From positions 33,650 through 97,649 of the forward strand of contig NZ_QUEM01000012.1 of the NCBI RefSeq assembly GCF_003477995.1: a stretch of 64,000 nucleotides of DNA, given 5' to 3'. The position numbers were made by a program, and so were the translations under genes. This DNA is from Bacteroides sp. OF04-15BH. Lineage in GTDB: Bacteria; Bacteroidota; Bacteroidia; Bacteroidales; Bacteroidaceae. Positions 9,241-18,029 of this stretch are shown here, in pieces (the first letter of the stretch is position 1; each line of letters begins with the position of its first letter). Below the pieces are notes generated by a model. It did not search any database and was not told the DNA's origin. It saw only the letters and a list, made by a program, of their open reading frames with translations.

Positions 9241-11999
9241 TACAGAGTGGCCTTAACCTCAACTTCCTGATAAGTTTCAATGATATCGCCTTCGCGGATG
9301 TCATTGTAGTTCACCAAACTGATACCGCATTCATAGTTTGTTCCCACTTCCTTCACATCGTCCTTGAAGCGTTTCAAGGCGTTGATCTGACCGGTGTGAA
9401 CCACAATACCGTCGCGAATCAGGCGGGCCTTGTTCGAGCGCTGTACCTTACCGTCGATTACATACGCACCGGCCACGGTACCCACTTTACTGATCTTGTA
9501 AACCTGACGAACCTCGATTGTTGCTGTAACCTCTTCCTTCACTTCAGGTGCCAGCATACCTTCCATAGCGGATTTCACCTCTTCGATGGCATCGTAAATA
9601 ATTGAATACAGACGGATGTCTACACCCTGCTGCTCGGCCAATTTACGTGCGGTAGCAGACGGACGTACCTGGAAACCGATGATAATTGCCTCGGAAGCGG
9701 CAGCCAGAGCCACATCGCTCTCGGAAATCTGTCCCACAGCCTTGTGGATTACATTCACGGCAATCTTCTCGGTTGACAACTTGATGAGTGAATCGCTCAA
9801 GGCCTCGATAGAACCGTCTACGTCACCCTTGACAATCACCTTCAACTCCTGGAAGCCACCCAATGCAATGCGTCGTCCCACTTCATCGAGAGTAAGCATC
9901 TTCTGAGTACGCAATCCCTGCTCACGCTGCAACTGCTCGCGCTTATTGGTGATTTCGCGGGCTTCCTGCTCGGTATTCATCACATGGAAAGTATCACCTG
10001 CGGCAGGTGCACCGTTCAGACCCAGAATGGTAGCAGCCTGAGCCGGACCGATTTCCTTCACGCGCTGGTTACGCTCGTTGAACATCGCCTTGACACGACC
10101 ATAGTTCGTACCGGCCAATACGATATCACCCACGCGCAATGTTCCGTTGGATACGAGCACGGTAGCTACGTAACCACGCCCCTTGTCGAGTGAAGACTCG
10201 ATGATAGAACCGGTTGCATTACGGTTCGGATTTGCTTTCAGGTCGAGCATTTCAGCCTCGAGCAGTACCTTCTCCAGCAATTCAGGTACACCGATACCCT
10301 TCTTGGCCGAGATGTCCTGGCTCTGATATTTACCTCCCCAGTCTTCAACCAGGAAGTTCATGTTAGCCAGTGCTTCCTTGATCTTGTCCGGATTAGCGGC
10401 CGGCTTATCAATCTTATTGATGGCAAACACGATAGGCACATTAGCTGCCATAGCGTGATTGATTGCTTCTTTTGTCTGCGGCATGATGTCGTCATCGGCA
10501 GCGATAATGATGATGGCGATATCCGTTACCTGTGCACCACGGGCACGCATGGCGGTAAATGCCTCATGTCCCGGAGTATCGAGGAAGGTGATATGACGTC
10601 CGTCCTCGAGAGTCACGTTGTAGGCACCGATGTGCTGAGTGATACCTCCGGCCTCACCGGCAATCACGTTTGTCTTGCGGATATAGTCCAAAAGCGAAGT
10701 CTTACCGTGGTCTACGTGACCCATCACGGTCACAATCGGAGCGCGCGGAACGAGATCTTCCTCATCGTCCTCCTCTTCGTTTACAGCTTCAGACACTTCG
10801 GCGCTGACATATTCAGTCTTGAAACCGAACTCTTCGGCCACAATATTAATGGTTTCAGCATCCAGACGCTGGTTGATAGATACCATGATACCCAAGCTCA
10901 TGCAGGTACCGATAACCTGAGTTACAGGCACATCCATCATAGATGCCAGCTCGTTGGCGGTTACGAACTCCGTAAGTTTCAGAATCTTGCTTTCTGCTTC
11001 GCGTTCTTCCATCTGCTCCTCCATGTTGGCGCGGGCGTTCTCGCGTTTCTCCTTACGGTACTTGGCACCCTTGTTCACCTTATTCTTGCTGGTAAGGCGT
11101 GCCAGTGTTTCCTTCACCTGTTTTGCAACATCTTCTTCCGTAACCTCAGCCTTCACTGCCGGCTGCTGGTTTTTCTTCTTGTTATGCTTGGCATTTGCCT
11201 GAGCAGCCGCACCCTGAGCCGCACCGTTCTTCTTGCCCGGTGTGCCGTTGTTCTGTCCGCTCACGGCATTCACGTCCACGCGCTCTTTACCCACGCGTAC
11301 ACGCTTTTTCTTCTCGCCGCCCTGCTGTGCGTTTCCACGTTCGCCGGCGCCATTCTGGCGTCCTTTCATCTCCTGATGCTGGCGATTCTTTTCCTCACGC
11401 TCCTTGCGGCGTTCGTCCTTGGATTTCTTCTTAGGTCTGGTAGACTGATTCAGTGCCGAAAGGTCAATATGTCCCTTTACCTTGAGCTGTGGTGCACCTC
11501 CAGCCGGTGTATTCAAGCGGAACACACCATTTTCTTCTGTGCCAATAGTCTTTTCTGATTCGGTAGGTTTATTTGTCATTTCTTCTTTAATTACTTCGGG
11601 AGTTTCCGGAGTTGTGTTCTCCTCATGTGCGTTTTCAGCTTTCGGTGCTTCGGTTGCCTTTCTGGCCGGGCGGTTCAGAGCATCCAGATCGATGTGTCCC
11701 ACCACTTTCGGTCCTTTGGGAGCGGCAGCGGCCGGCTGTGCGGGTGTCACCTCTTCTTCGGCAATCGAAATGGTTTCTTTCTTTTCTTTATTCTGACGCT
11801 GACGGCTGATCAGTTCGGCATCCTTACGGAGTCCCTGATCGGTTTTGAAAGCCGCCACGAGCATTTCGTACTGTTCTTCCGAGATTTTGGTGTTCGGATT
11901 CGCCTCAATGTCGGTAAACCCTTTTTTCTGCAGGAACTCCACAGCCGTCTGCAGTCCCACATTGCATTCCTTAGTTACTTTATTCAGTCTTATCCCCAT
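9240..11999 (-). CDS. infB: Translation initiation factor IF-2
   Basis: A 919-residue IF-2. The N-terminal IF2_N domain begins '[21 protein letters not shown]'. A long low-complexity Ala/Lys/Glu/Asn-rich linker runs to about residue 330, and a second IF2_N-like domain lies near 345-400. The GTPase domain has G1 '[14 protein letters not shown]' near residue 427, then '[16 protein letters not shown]' and 'NKIDK'; the domain II, III and IV barrels complete the C-terminus. It brings fMet-tRNA to the 30S subunit. It starts three bases after the nusA stop codon and is followed by overlapping cvpA. Confidence 0.97.
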   Translation of the reverse strand: MGIRLNKVTKECNVGLQTAVEFLQKKGFTDIEANPNTKISEEQYEMLVAAFKTDQGLRKDAELISRQRQNKEKKETISIAEEEVTPAQPAAAAPKGPKVVGHIDLDALNRPARKATEAPKAENAHEENTTPETPEVIKEEMTNKPTESEKTIGTEENGVFRLNTPAGGAPQLKVKGHIDLSALNQSTRPKKKSKDERRKEREEKNRQHQEMKGRQNGAGERGNAQQGGEKKKRVRVGKERVDVNAVSGQNNGTPGKKNGAAQGAAAQANAKHNKKKNQQPAVKAEVTEEDVAKQVKETLARLTSKNKVNKGAKYRKEKRENARANMEEQMEEREAESKILKLTEFVTANELASMMDVPVTQVIGTCMSLGIMVSINQRLDAETINIVAEEFGFKTEYVSAEVSEAVNEEEDDEEDLVPRAPIVTVMGHVDHGKTSLLDYIRKTNVIAGEAGGITQHIGAYNVTLEDGRHITFLDTPGHEAFTAMRARGAQVTDIAIIIIAADDDIMPQTKEAINHAMAANVPIVFAINKIDKPAANPDKIKEALANMNFLVEDWGGKYQSQDISAKKGIGVPELLEKVLLEAEMLDLKANPNRNATGSIIESSLDKGRGYVATVLVSNGTLRVGDIVLAGTNYGRVKAMFNERNQRVKEIGPAQAATILGLNGAPAAGDTFHVMNTEQEAREITNKREQLQREQGLRTQKMLTLDEVGRRIALGGFQELKVIVKGDVDGSIEALSDSLIKLSTEKIAVNVIHKAVGQISESDVALAAASEAIIIGFQVRPSATARKLAEQQGVDIRLYSIIYDAIEEVKSAMEGMLAPEVKEEVTATIEVRQVYKISKVGTVAGAYVIDGKVQRSNKARLIRDGIVVHTGQINALKRFKDDVKEVGTNYECGISLVNYNDIREGDIIETYQEVEVKATL

Positions 12000-12002
12000 A
12001 TA

Positions 12003-13259
12003 TTACTCCTCAAATTCTTCTCTTAAAATTCTTAATACTTCGTCTACGGTCTCCTCTTCCAGATCGGCGCGGTTAATGAGTGTTTCGCGCGGAGTGCCCA
12101 GCACATCCTTTGCGGTAACCATACCGATCTTCTTCAATTCCTCGATAATCCACGGGTCGATGGCGTTGGAGAACTCATCGAGATATACATCATCTGACTC
12201 CTCTTTGTTGATTTCGCGGAACACGTCAATGGTATATTCCGTCAGGATACTTGCCAGCTTGATGTTCAGACCATTCTTACCGATAGCCAGAGACACCTGA
12301 TCCGGATCGAGGTAAACCTCAGCCTTGCGCTCCTCTTCGTTCAGACGGATGCTGTTCACACGCGCCGGGCTCAGAGCACGGGTAATGAACAGGGAGGTGT
12401 TGGCCGTATAATTAATCACGTCAATATTCTCGTTGCGCAGTTCGCGTACGATACCGTGCACACGGCTACCCTTTACACCCACACAGGCTCCTACCGGATC
12501 GATGCGCTCGTCGAAGCTTTCTACAGCCACCTTGGCGCGCTCTCCCGGGATACGGGCAATTTTCTTGATGACAATCTGACCGTCGTGAATTTCCGGTACT
12601 TCAGCCTCGAGCAAACGCTGCAGGAACACGGGTGAAGTACGGCTCAGGATGATCTTCGGGTTATTGTTCGTATTGTCCACACGGAGCACTACGGCACGTG
12701 CAGCCTCGCCCTTGCGGTAGAAGTCTCCCGGAATCTGCTCTGTTTTCGGAAGCAACAGTTCGTTTCCTTCGTCGTCAACCAGAAGCATTTCCTTTTTCCA
12801 TACCTGATATACTTCAGCACTTACGACACGACCCACCTTGTCCTTGTATTTGTTATACAGACTGTCGTGTTCCAGTTCCAGAAGCTTGCTGGCCAGAGTC
12901 TGGCGCAGGGTCAGGATGGCACGGCGTCCGAAGTCACGTGCAAAGTCTACACTCTCACTCACCTCTTCGCCGATTTCGCAGTCGCGTGCAATCTTCTGTG
13001 CATCGGTCAGCGCAATCTCGCGGTTAGAATCGTTCACCTCACCGTCGGCTACCACCACACGGTTGCGGTAGATCTCGAAGTCGCCCTTATCCGGATTCAC
13101 GATTACGTCGTAGTTTTCATCGCTGCCGAACATCTTGGCAATCACGCTGCGGAAGCTGTCCTCGAGCACGCTCACCAGCGTAGCACGGTCTATGTTTTTG
13201 GTTTCTTTAAATTCAGAGAATGTATCGATCAAACTTACGGTTTCTTCTTTCTTTGCCAT
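12003..13259 (-). CDS. nusA: Transcription termination/antitermination factor NusA
   Basis: A 418-residue NusA. The N-terminal RNA-polymerase-binding domain spans about 1-130 and the S1 domain about 135-200. Two KH modules follow; 'DPVGACVGVKGSRVHGIVREL' and 'SLAIGKNGLNIKLAS' are the GxxG loops. A short C-terminal helical tail with 'LEEETVDEVLRILREEF' ends the protein. It lacks the long acidic repeats of E. coli NusA, as is usual in Bacteroidetes. It modulates pausing, termination and rRNA antitermination. It lies between rimP (6 bp upstream) and infB. Confidence 0.96.
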   Translation of the reverse strand: MAKKEETVSLIDTFSEFKETKNIDRATLVSVLEDSFRSVIAKMFGSDENYDVIVNPDKGDFEIYRNRVVVADGEVNDSNREIALTDAQKIARDCEIGEEVSESVDFARDFGRRAILTLRQTLASKLLELEHDSLYNKYKDKVGRVVSAEVYQVWKKEMLLVDDEGNELLLPKTEQIPGDFYRKGEAARAVVLRVDNTNNNPKIILSRTSPVFLQRLLEAEVPEIHDGQIVIKKIARIPGERAKVAVESFDERIDPVGACVGVKGSRVHGIVRELRNENIDVINYTANTSLFITRALSPARVNSIRLNEEERKAEVYLDPDQVSLAIGKNGLNIKLASILTEYTIDVFREINKEESDDVYLDEFSNAIDPWIIEELKKIGMVTAKDVLGTPRETLINRADLEEETVDEVLRILREEFEE

Positions 13260-13265
13260 AACTGT

Positions 13266-13733
13266 TTACTTGAAGCTGATTAAATATTTAGTGTATTTTA
13301 TTTCATCGTAACTGAAAGTCACCAATTCGTCCACCAGACGCGGACGCTTGCTGCCTTCCTCCTTTTTCTTTACCTGACGGAGGATAGAAAAGGTGTCGTC
13401 GTTCACTTCGTGCAGTTCACCCTGGTATTTCTTTCCGTCGAGTGTGAGCACCTCCACATCCTTTCCCAAATGGTTCACATACTGCTGATGCACCTTAAAC
13501 GGCTGACCGATGCCTGCGCTGCCCACTTCCAGCTCGAAGTCTTCCTTCTCGCGGTCCAGTTTACTTTCGATAAAGCGGCTCAGTTCCACACAGTCTTCGA
13601 TCCACACGCCTTCGGCATGATCAATCTCCACTACAATACGATTGTCATTACTCACGGACACATCTACCAGAAAGTAGTCCTTGTCCTGCAACCATTCTTC
13701 AACGATTTGTCTTACAATGTTCTTTTCTATCAT
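13266..13733 (-). CDS. rimP: Ribosome maturation factor RimP
   Basis: A 155-residue RimP, needed for 30S subunit maturation. The N-terminal alpha/beta domain contains 'DCVELSRFIESKLDRE' and the family hallmark 'ELEVGSAGIGQPFK'. The C-terminal Sm-like barrel holds 'LTLDGKKYQGELHEV' and 'EIKYTKYLISFK'. It is the first gene of the rimP-nusA-infB-cvpA operon, a conserved order in bacteria. The leader is unusual: a terminator-like hairpin sits between the best promoter and the start codon. Confidence 0.95.
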   Translation of the reverse strand: MIEKNIVRQIVEEWLQDKDYFLVDVSVSNDNRIVVEIDHAEGVWIEDCVELSRFIESKLDREKEDFELEVGSAGIGQPFKVHQQYVNHLGKDVEVLTLDGKKYQGELHEVNDDTFSILRQVKKKEEGSKRPRLVDELVTFSYDEIKYTKYLISFK

Positions 13734-13760
13734 CTGATCTGAAATACAATTAAAAAAACA

Positions 13761-13789
13761 AAGTGAGGAACTTGATCAGCCCCTCACTT
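13761..13789 (-). terminator. Terminator or attenuator hairpin upstream of rimP
   Basis: An 8-bp stem (AAGTGAGG/CCTCACTT) with a 13-nt loop is followed on the minus strand by TGTTTTTTT, the form of an intrinsic terminator. It could end the upstream 128-aa membrane-protein gene. However, it also lies downstream of the -7 box at 13802-13809, so it would be transcribed in the rimP leader. Confidence 0.7.
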
Positions 13790-13801
13790 CATCCTACTTT
13801 G

Positions 13802-13809
13802 CAAAGATA
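13802..13809 (-). promoter_or_regulatory. -7 promoter box for the rimP operon
   Basis: Minus-strand TATCTTTG, an exact TAnnTTTG, 69 bases upstream of the rimP ATG. Transcription would begin just before the hairpin at 13761-13789. Confidence 0.5.
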
Positions 13810-13870
13810 CAAGTTTTCCGTCAGTCCGCAAAGATTTATGTATATTTTTTCATTTTGCGGGAACGGAAAC

Positions 13871-14257
13871 TTACTTTTTCTTCATTTTTATCTCGTCGTT
13901 TTCCCGGCAGACCGTTATCGGCGAATCGCTGTCGGAAACCTCAAAGGTCACCAGCTCGTCGCGGCGGAAACTGCCCACCATCAGCACGGCCTGTTTTTCC
14001 GGATAATCGGAACCCAGAATGCAGGTATCCCCATCCACGGTGCCGTCGAACAGAATCTGGTCGTCGAGCGACACTTGCAGGCTGTCGCCCCGAAAGCCCA
14101 GCAGTTGGACTTCATAGCGTTTGGACTCCGGTTTATCGGGGGTGCCCTGCGGGAAGCACCACATCCAGAACAGGATCACCACTCCGATCACGACCAATGC
14201 CATGGCCATGATGCCAAACATGAACTGTTTGTTATGATTTAATTTAGCGTGTTTCAT
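13871..14257 (-). CDS. Small single-pass membrane protein of unknown function
   Basis: A 128-residue protein with one strong N-terminal membrane helix (about residues 13-33, 'FGIMAMALVVIGVVILFWMW') and a roughly 90-residue exported or periplasmic-side domain. That domain is predicted to be beta-rich ('YEVQLLGFRGDSLQVSLDDQILFDGTV'). I do not recognise a named family. It starts two bases before the stop of the S41 peptidase gene and is probably cotranscribed with it, so a role at the envelope is plausible. Confidence 0.7.
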   Translation of the reverse strand: MKHAKLNHNKQFMFGIMAMALVVIGVVILFWMWCFPQGTPDKPESKRYEVQLLGFRGDSLQVSLDDQILFDGTVDGDTCILGSDYPEKQAVLMVGSFRRDELVTFEVSDSDSPITVCRENDEIKMKKK

Positions 14258-14259
14258 GA

Positions 14260-15915
14260 TCAGTCTGTTATATGCAGTTTTTCCTTATAAGCCTTCTCGT
14301 CGGCCAGCAGTTTGCAGGCCTCCTTCAGTTCCTTGTCGTCGCGCACCTGAAGTTCCGCGCCGCCCTTCTGATAATAATAACGGCGCACAATCTCGTCATT
14401 CAGCAGCATCTTGATTTCTTTTTTGTTGCGCTCCATATCGGCTTCCAGGTTGCCTTTGAAGATAGAGTCCAACTGGTTCAATGCGCCGCGGGCCTCATCA
14501 GAATATCCTTCGGTCTCGGCCGACTTGGTCAGCAACTTCAGCAGCTCGCGTCCGCGCTTGTTGTAGGTAAAGCCGCTCTCCTTGACCATTTCCACAAACT
14601 TGGCATAATCCTGATCGCTCACATCAAAGCTGCCGGCCGGGGCAATGGTTTCGTGCTGCGCAACAAACCAATTTCCGAATTCGGCCACTACATCGTTCAC
14701 GGCCAGCTCCACAACCATTGAAGGCAATATATCGGGCTTCACGATCACATCGGGCGTAATACCACCGCCGTCGCGCACCTCGCGTCCGGCTTCGGTATGG
14801 AACACACGGGTCAGACTGTCGGGTACGGTACCTACCGAACCGTCTTCGTTCAGATGACGGTAGTCGTAGGCCTGGATACAACGTCCGCTCGGAATGTAAT
14901 AGCGGCTGGTAGTCACCTTCAGACTGCCGTTGTAAGGCACTTCGCGTGGTGCCTGCACCAGTCCCTTGCCATAAGTACGGGTACCGACAATCAGCGCACG
15001 GTCAAAATCCTGCAGGCTACCCGATACGATTTCCGAAGCGGAAGCCGACCAGCGGTCCACCAGCACAGCCATCGGCATCACGGTATCCAGCGGTTCCTTA
15101 CGGGTGAAATATTCCGTATTGGCCGACTGCACCTTACCTTTGGTATAAACCACCTTTTTGTTTTTCGGAACAAAGAAGTTCACGATTTCCACGGCTTCGC
15201 TCAACAGTCCGCCACCGTTGCCGCGCAAATCGAGCACCAGCGAACGGGCGCCCTGCTCCTTCAGGCTGACCAGCGCGCGGCGCACATCTTTAGAACAACC
15301 GTCGGTAAAGCCCGTAAGGATGATATAGCCCACGTTGCCGGGAAGCAAGGTATAATAAGGAACCGAAGGCAGCTGGATATTTTCGCGCACAATCTTGAAC
15401 GACAGCGGTTCCTTTACTCCATAACGGCGCACCTTGAGCACGAAGCTGGAACCGGGAGTTCCCTTCAGCATCGTAGTCACCTTATCCACCGGCATTCCCT
15501 TAATATCCACTCCGTCAATTGACAGAATCACATCACCGGCCTTCACGCCGGCCTTCTGGGCGGGTGTTCCCTCATAAGGCTCATTGATAGCCACACGATC
15601 TTCTTTCTTGATATAGCGCACCACAGCACCGATACCGGCATATTTTCCGGTGGTCATGGTCTTGAACTCGTCCATGTTATCCTCGGAATAGTACACCGTA
15701 AAGGGGTCCACCTGCTTCAGCATAGACTGAATGGCCCAGCCAATCACGGTATCGGCATCCAGAGTGTCCACATAATACATATCCAGCTGACGGTAGATGT
15801 CGCTGAAAATCTCCAGATTGCGGTTTATCTCAAAATTATGGTTCTTGCTCTTCTGAGCAAAGACACTGCCGGCTCCTGCCAGCAGCACGCTAAGGATCAG
15901 TACAAATTTTTTCAT
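14260..15915 (-). CDS. C-terminal processing peptidase, S41 family (CtpA-like)
   Basis: A 551-residue exported serine protease. An N-terminal signal peptide ('KKFVLILSVLLAGAGSVFA') supports the ATG at 15915 over one six codons upstream. A PDZ domain lies at about 95-175 ('YEGTPAQKAGVKAGDVILSIDG'). The S41 core has the catalytic Ser in 'DRWSASASEIVSGSLQD' near residue 295 and Lys in 'GTRTYGKGLVQ' near 320. The roughly 150-residue C-terminal helical extension is typical of Bacteroidetes CtpA proteins. It cleaves or degrades periplasmic proteins. It is 20 bp after the PfkB kinase gene. Confidence 0.92.
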   Translation of the reverse strand: MKKFVLILSVLLAGAGSVFAQKSKNHNFEINRNLEIFSDIYRQLDMYYVDTLDADTVIGWAIQSMLKQVDPFTVYYSEDNMDEFKTMTTGKYAGIGAVVRYIKKEDRVAINEPYEGTPAQKAGVKAGDVILSIDGVDIKGMPVDKVTTMLKGTPGSSFVLKVRRYGVKEPLSFKIVRENIQLPSVPYYTLLPGNVGYIILTGFTDGCSKDVRRALVSLKEQGARSLVLDLRGNGGGLLSEAVEIVNFFVPKNKKVVYTKGKVQSANTEYFTRKEPLDTVMPMAVLVDRWSASASEIVSGSLQDFDRALIVGTRTYGKGLVQAPREVPYNGSLKVTTSRYYIPSGRCIQAYDYRHLNEDGSVGTVPDSLTRVFHTEAGREVRDGGGITPDVIVKPDILPSMVVELAVNDVVAEFGNWFVAQHETIAPAGSFDVSDQDYAKFVEMVKESGFTYNKRGRELLKLLTKSAETEGYSDEARGALNQLDSIFKGNLEADMERNKKEIKMLLNDEIVRRYYYQKGGAELQVRDDKELKEACKLLADEKAYKEKLHITD

Positions 15916-15934
15916 AACTGCAAAGTTAAGCAAT

Positions 15935-16933
15935 TCAAAATCGCCCGTTTAATATATCTTTCATTTTTAACCTAATTTCATGCCATTTCTCCTCCGGCAG
16001 CGAAGCCCCCAGATGACCGATTACCGTGCCGCCCAGCAAGGAACCGGCCTGCAGACACTTGGTCAGATCCGCTCCACGGCTCATGGCATACAGAAATCCT
16101 CCGGCAAAATAGTCACCGGCTCCGGTGGTGTCGGTCACCGTACAGCCGGGCAGCGCATCGGCAAAGAACACATCGCCGCCGTGATAGCGCGCTATGGCTC
16201 CGCGCGAACCGAGCTTCACAATGGCCAGCGCGCAATGCTCCGACAGGGCATCCAGCCCTTCATACGGGTCGGACACGAGCGTAAAGGCAGCGCACTCCTC
16301 TTCGTTGGCAAAGACAATATCCACATAATCGCTCACCAGATGGCGGAAAAAGTCATAATGATCGCACACCACATTATAGCTGGCCAGGTCGAGAATGATT
16401 TTCAGTCCGGCCTGACGGGCCTGCTGCATCACCGCCTCCATCAGATCGTATTCCTGCACCAGATAACCTTCGACAAACAGATAGTCGTAACCGGCAAACG
16501 TACGCTCCGTGATATACTCGGGAGCCATCAGAGAGGCAGCCCCCAAATAAGTACCGAACGTGCGCTCTCCGTCGGCCGACACCAATGTTGTGGCGATACC
16601 GGTAGCCTCATCCATCTGCATGAGCCGCACCTCCAGTCCGGCTTCTCCGCAGCATTTGCGGAAGATTTCTCCATAACGATCCGGACCTACGGCTCCCACA
16701 AAACCGGCCTGTCCGCCCAAATGAGCCAGAGCCTGCATGGCGTTCGAAGCCGACCCGCCGGCAGCCTCAGCAGATGAAAAACCCGAAAGCATCTCTTGCA
16801 GACGCAAGCGCGTTTCATTGTCAATCAGCTGCATACTCCCCTTGGGCAAACCGGCCCGGCGAAGCACCTCATCGGAACCGATCGGCACAATAATATCTAG
16901 CAAAGCATTACCTATTCCTATTATTTTTGTCAT
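15935..16933 (-). CDS. PfkB-family carbohydrate/nucleoside kinase (adenosine-kinase-like)
   Basis: A 332-residue ribokinase-fold kinase. Near the N-terminus is 'GIGNALLDIIV'; the Gly-rich first PfkB motif is 'GGSASNAMQALAHLGGQAGFVGAVG' near residue 60. The second motif 'DTTGAGDYFAGGFLYAMSRG' near residue 270 holds the catalytic Asp and anion hole. Sequence style is closest to the adenosine kinase branch widely annotated in Bacteroidetes, but the substrate cannot be settled here. The start at 16933 is chosen because a -7 box lies 19 bp upstream, within the longer open frame. Confidence 0.85.
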   Translation of the reverse strand: MTKIIGIGNALLDIIVPIGSDEVLRRAGLPKGSMQLIDNETRLRLQEMLSGFSSAEAAGGSASNAMQALAHLGGQAGFVGAVGPDRYGEIFRKCCGEAGLEVRLMQMDEATGIATTLVSADGERTFGTYLGAASLMAPEYITERTFAGYDYLFVEGYLVQEYDLMEAVMQQARQAGLKIILDLASYNVVCDHYDFFRHLVSDYVDIVFANEEECAAFTLVSDPYEGLDALSEHCALAIVKLGSRGAIARYHGGDVFFADALPGCTVTDTTGAGDYFAGGFLYAMSRGADLTKCLQAGSLLGGTVIGHLGASLPEEKWHEIRLKMKDILNGRF

Positions 16934-16951
16934 TTTCCTGAAATTTTTCTG

Positions 16952-16959
16952 CAAAGATA
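16952..16959 (-). promoter_or_regulatory. -7 promoter box for the PfkB kinase gene
   Basis: Minus-strand TATCTTTG 19 bp upstream of the chosen ATG. It lies back to back with the plus-strand -7 box of the first tRNA-Asn, so this 90-bp interval is a divergent promoter region. Confidence 0.5.
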
Positions 16960-16982
16960 TTGCATATTTCAAAATAAACTAC

Positions 16983-16990
16983 TACTTTTG
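16983..16990 (+). promoter_or_regulatory. -7 promoter box of tRNA-Asn copy 1
   Basis: Plus-strand TACTTTTG followed by CATCGCAATTG, 33 bases upstream of the tRNA. The sequence from CATCGC onward recurs before the second tRNA copy, which supports a promoter role. Confidence 0.55.
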
Positions 16991-17022
16991 CATCGCAATT
17001 GAGAAAAACAATAGCAAAAACT

Positions 17023-17096
17023 GCTTCAGTAGCTCAGTTGGTTAGAGCACCTGACTGTTAATCAGGGGGTCGTTGGTTCAAGCCCATCCTGAAGCG
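17023..17096 (+). tRNA. tRNA-Asn (GTT), copy 1
   Basis: A 74-nt cloverleaf. The acceptor stem is GCTTCAG/CTGAAGC and the D-stem GCTC/GAGC. The anticodon stem CCTGA/TCAGG carries loop CTGTTAA with anticodon GTT (Asn), and the T-loop is TTCAAGC. The discriminator is G and CCA is not encoded. The T-stem GTTGG/CCATC has one T-T mismatch, present in both copies. An intrinsic terminator follows within four bases. Confidence 0.95.
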
Positions 17097-17099
17097 CAT

Positions 17100-17129
17100 A
17101 GCCTTCCGATTTTTCGGGAGGCTTTTTTG
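17100..17129 (+). terminator. Terminator of tRNA-Asn copy 1
   Basis: Stem AGCCTTCCGA against CGGGAGGCT, followed by TTTTTTG. Confidence 0.85.
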
Positions 17130-17273
17130 TTTCCTCTCTCCCAGGGCATCTGAAAGCACCCTGCATTCCGGTGCATCACCCCGAAAATCCTTATCAGAAA
17201 TGCATCTTCTTGCCCCGAAAAACCGGAAAAAGCAAGTTTTTTTTGATGAAGAAATAAAAAAAGTGGGATTTTA

Positions 17274-17305
17274 TTTGGAGGATACCGGAATAATGTCTAT
17301 CTTTG
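17274..17305 (+). promoter_or_regulatory. Full -33/-7 promoter of tRNA-Asn copy 2
   Basis: TTTG at 17274-17277 and TATCTTTG at 17298-17305 are separated by 20 bases, an ideal Bacteroides housekeeping promoter, 31 bases upstream of the tRNA. Confidence 0.7.
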
Positions 17306-17336
17306 CATCGCAATTGAGAAAAACAATAGCAAATCT

Positions 17337-17410
17337 GCTTCAGTAGCTCAGTTGGTTAGAGCACCTGACTGTTAATCAGGGGGTCGTTGGTTCAAGCCCA
17401 TCCTGAAGCG
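17337..17410 (+). tRNA. tRNA-Asn (GTT), copy 2
   Basis: Identical to the first copy over all 74 nt, including the T-stem mismatch and absence of CCA. The leader from CATCGCAATTG through the tRNA and its terminator is duplicated with only a base or two of difference. The repeat period is about 314 bp, so the two units arose by tandem duplication and each keeps its own promoter and terminator. Confidence 0.95.
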
Positions 17411-17414
17411 CAAA

Positions 17415-17444
17415 AGCCTTCCGATTTTTCGGGAGGCTTTTTTG
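17415..17444 (+). terminator. Terminator of tRNA-Asn copy 2
   Basis: Same AGCCTTCCGA/CGGGAGGCT stem and T-tract as after copy 1. Confidence 0.85.
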
Positions 17445-17446
17445 TT

Positions 17447-17970
17447 TTCCATAAAAAACAAGTGTCCGCCCCATACAAAATGTCGGGCTACAAATATCTT
17501 TCCTTTCTTTCTGCACTCCCAAACGCATCTTATAATAACTGAATCAAGCCACAATTTCTTTCATCGGGAGAAAAAGGTGTATATTTATACCGGCACAAAC
17601 GGCCTTTATACGGCATATATACAGCATTTATGCAGAAAAACATCAGCATCACCTTTTAAAGTCACCCTAGTAACTTATTAAAAACATCATGGAAAATCCC
17701 GAAAAACAACACGGCAACTCCCCCAAACTGCCACAGTAACCGAAAAGGAAGTGCCCCTAACCGTATTTTTTAAGCTGAAAAAACACAGAATAAACTCCGA
17801 AAGAGAAGAAGAAAAGACAGACAATAAACTGACAAAAAGCACCTTACACCTAAAAATGCCGCTTGAGAATCGTTTTTTGCAGCACACTTCACTCTTTACC
17901 CTGAAAAGCAAGCCTTCTCAACAAACAGAAAATACAATTTGTCAAAATGTCAAAAGCCATACGGGCATAA
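17447..17970. other. Gene-poor AT-rich spacer
   Basis: About 520 bp between the second tRNA terminator and the pnp terminator. Open frames here are short, lack recognisable motifs and have no promoter box I trust. I see no gene or repeat in it. Confidence 0.5.
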
Positions 17971-17975
17971 AAAAA

Positions 17976-18005
17976 AGAGATTCGGAAGCAATTTTCCGAA
18001 TCTCT
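17976..18005 (-). terminator. Terminator of pnp
   Basis: A 12-bp stem (AGAGATTCGGAA and its complement) is followed on the minus strand by TTTTTTT, 25 bp after the pnp stop. Confidence 0.88.
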
Positions 18006-18029
18006 TTCATTTTATATGGTCAGAATAAA

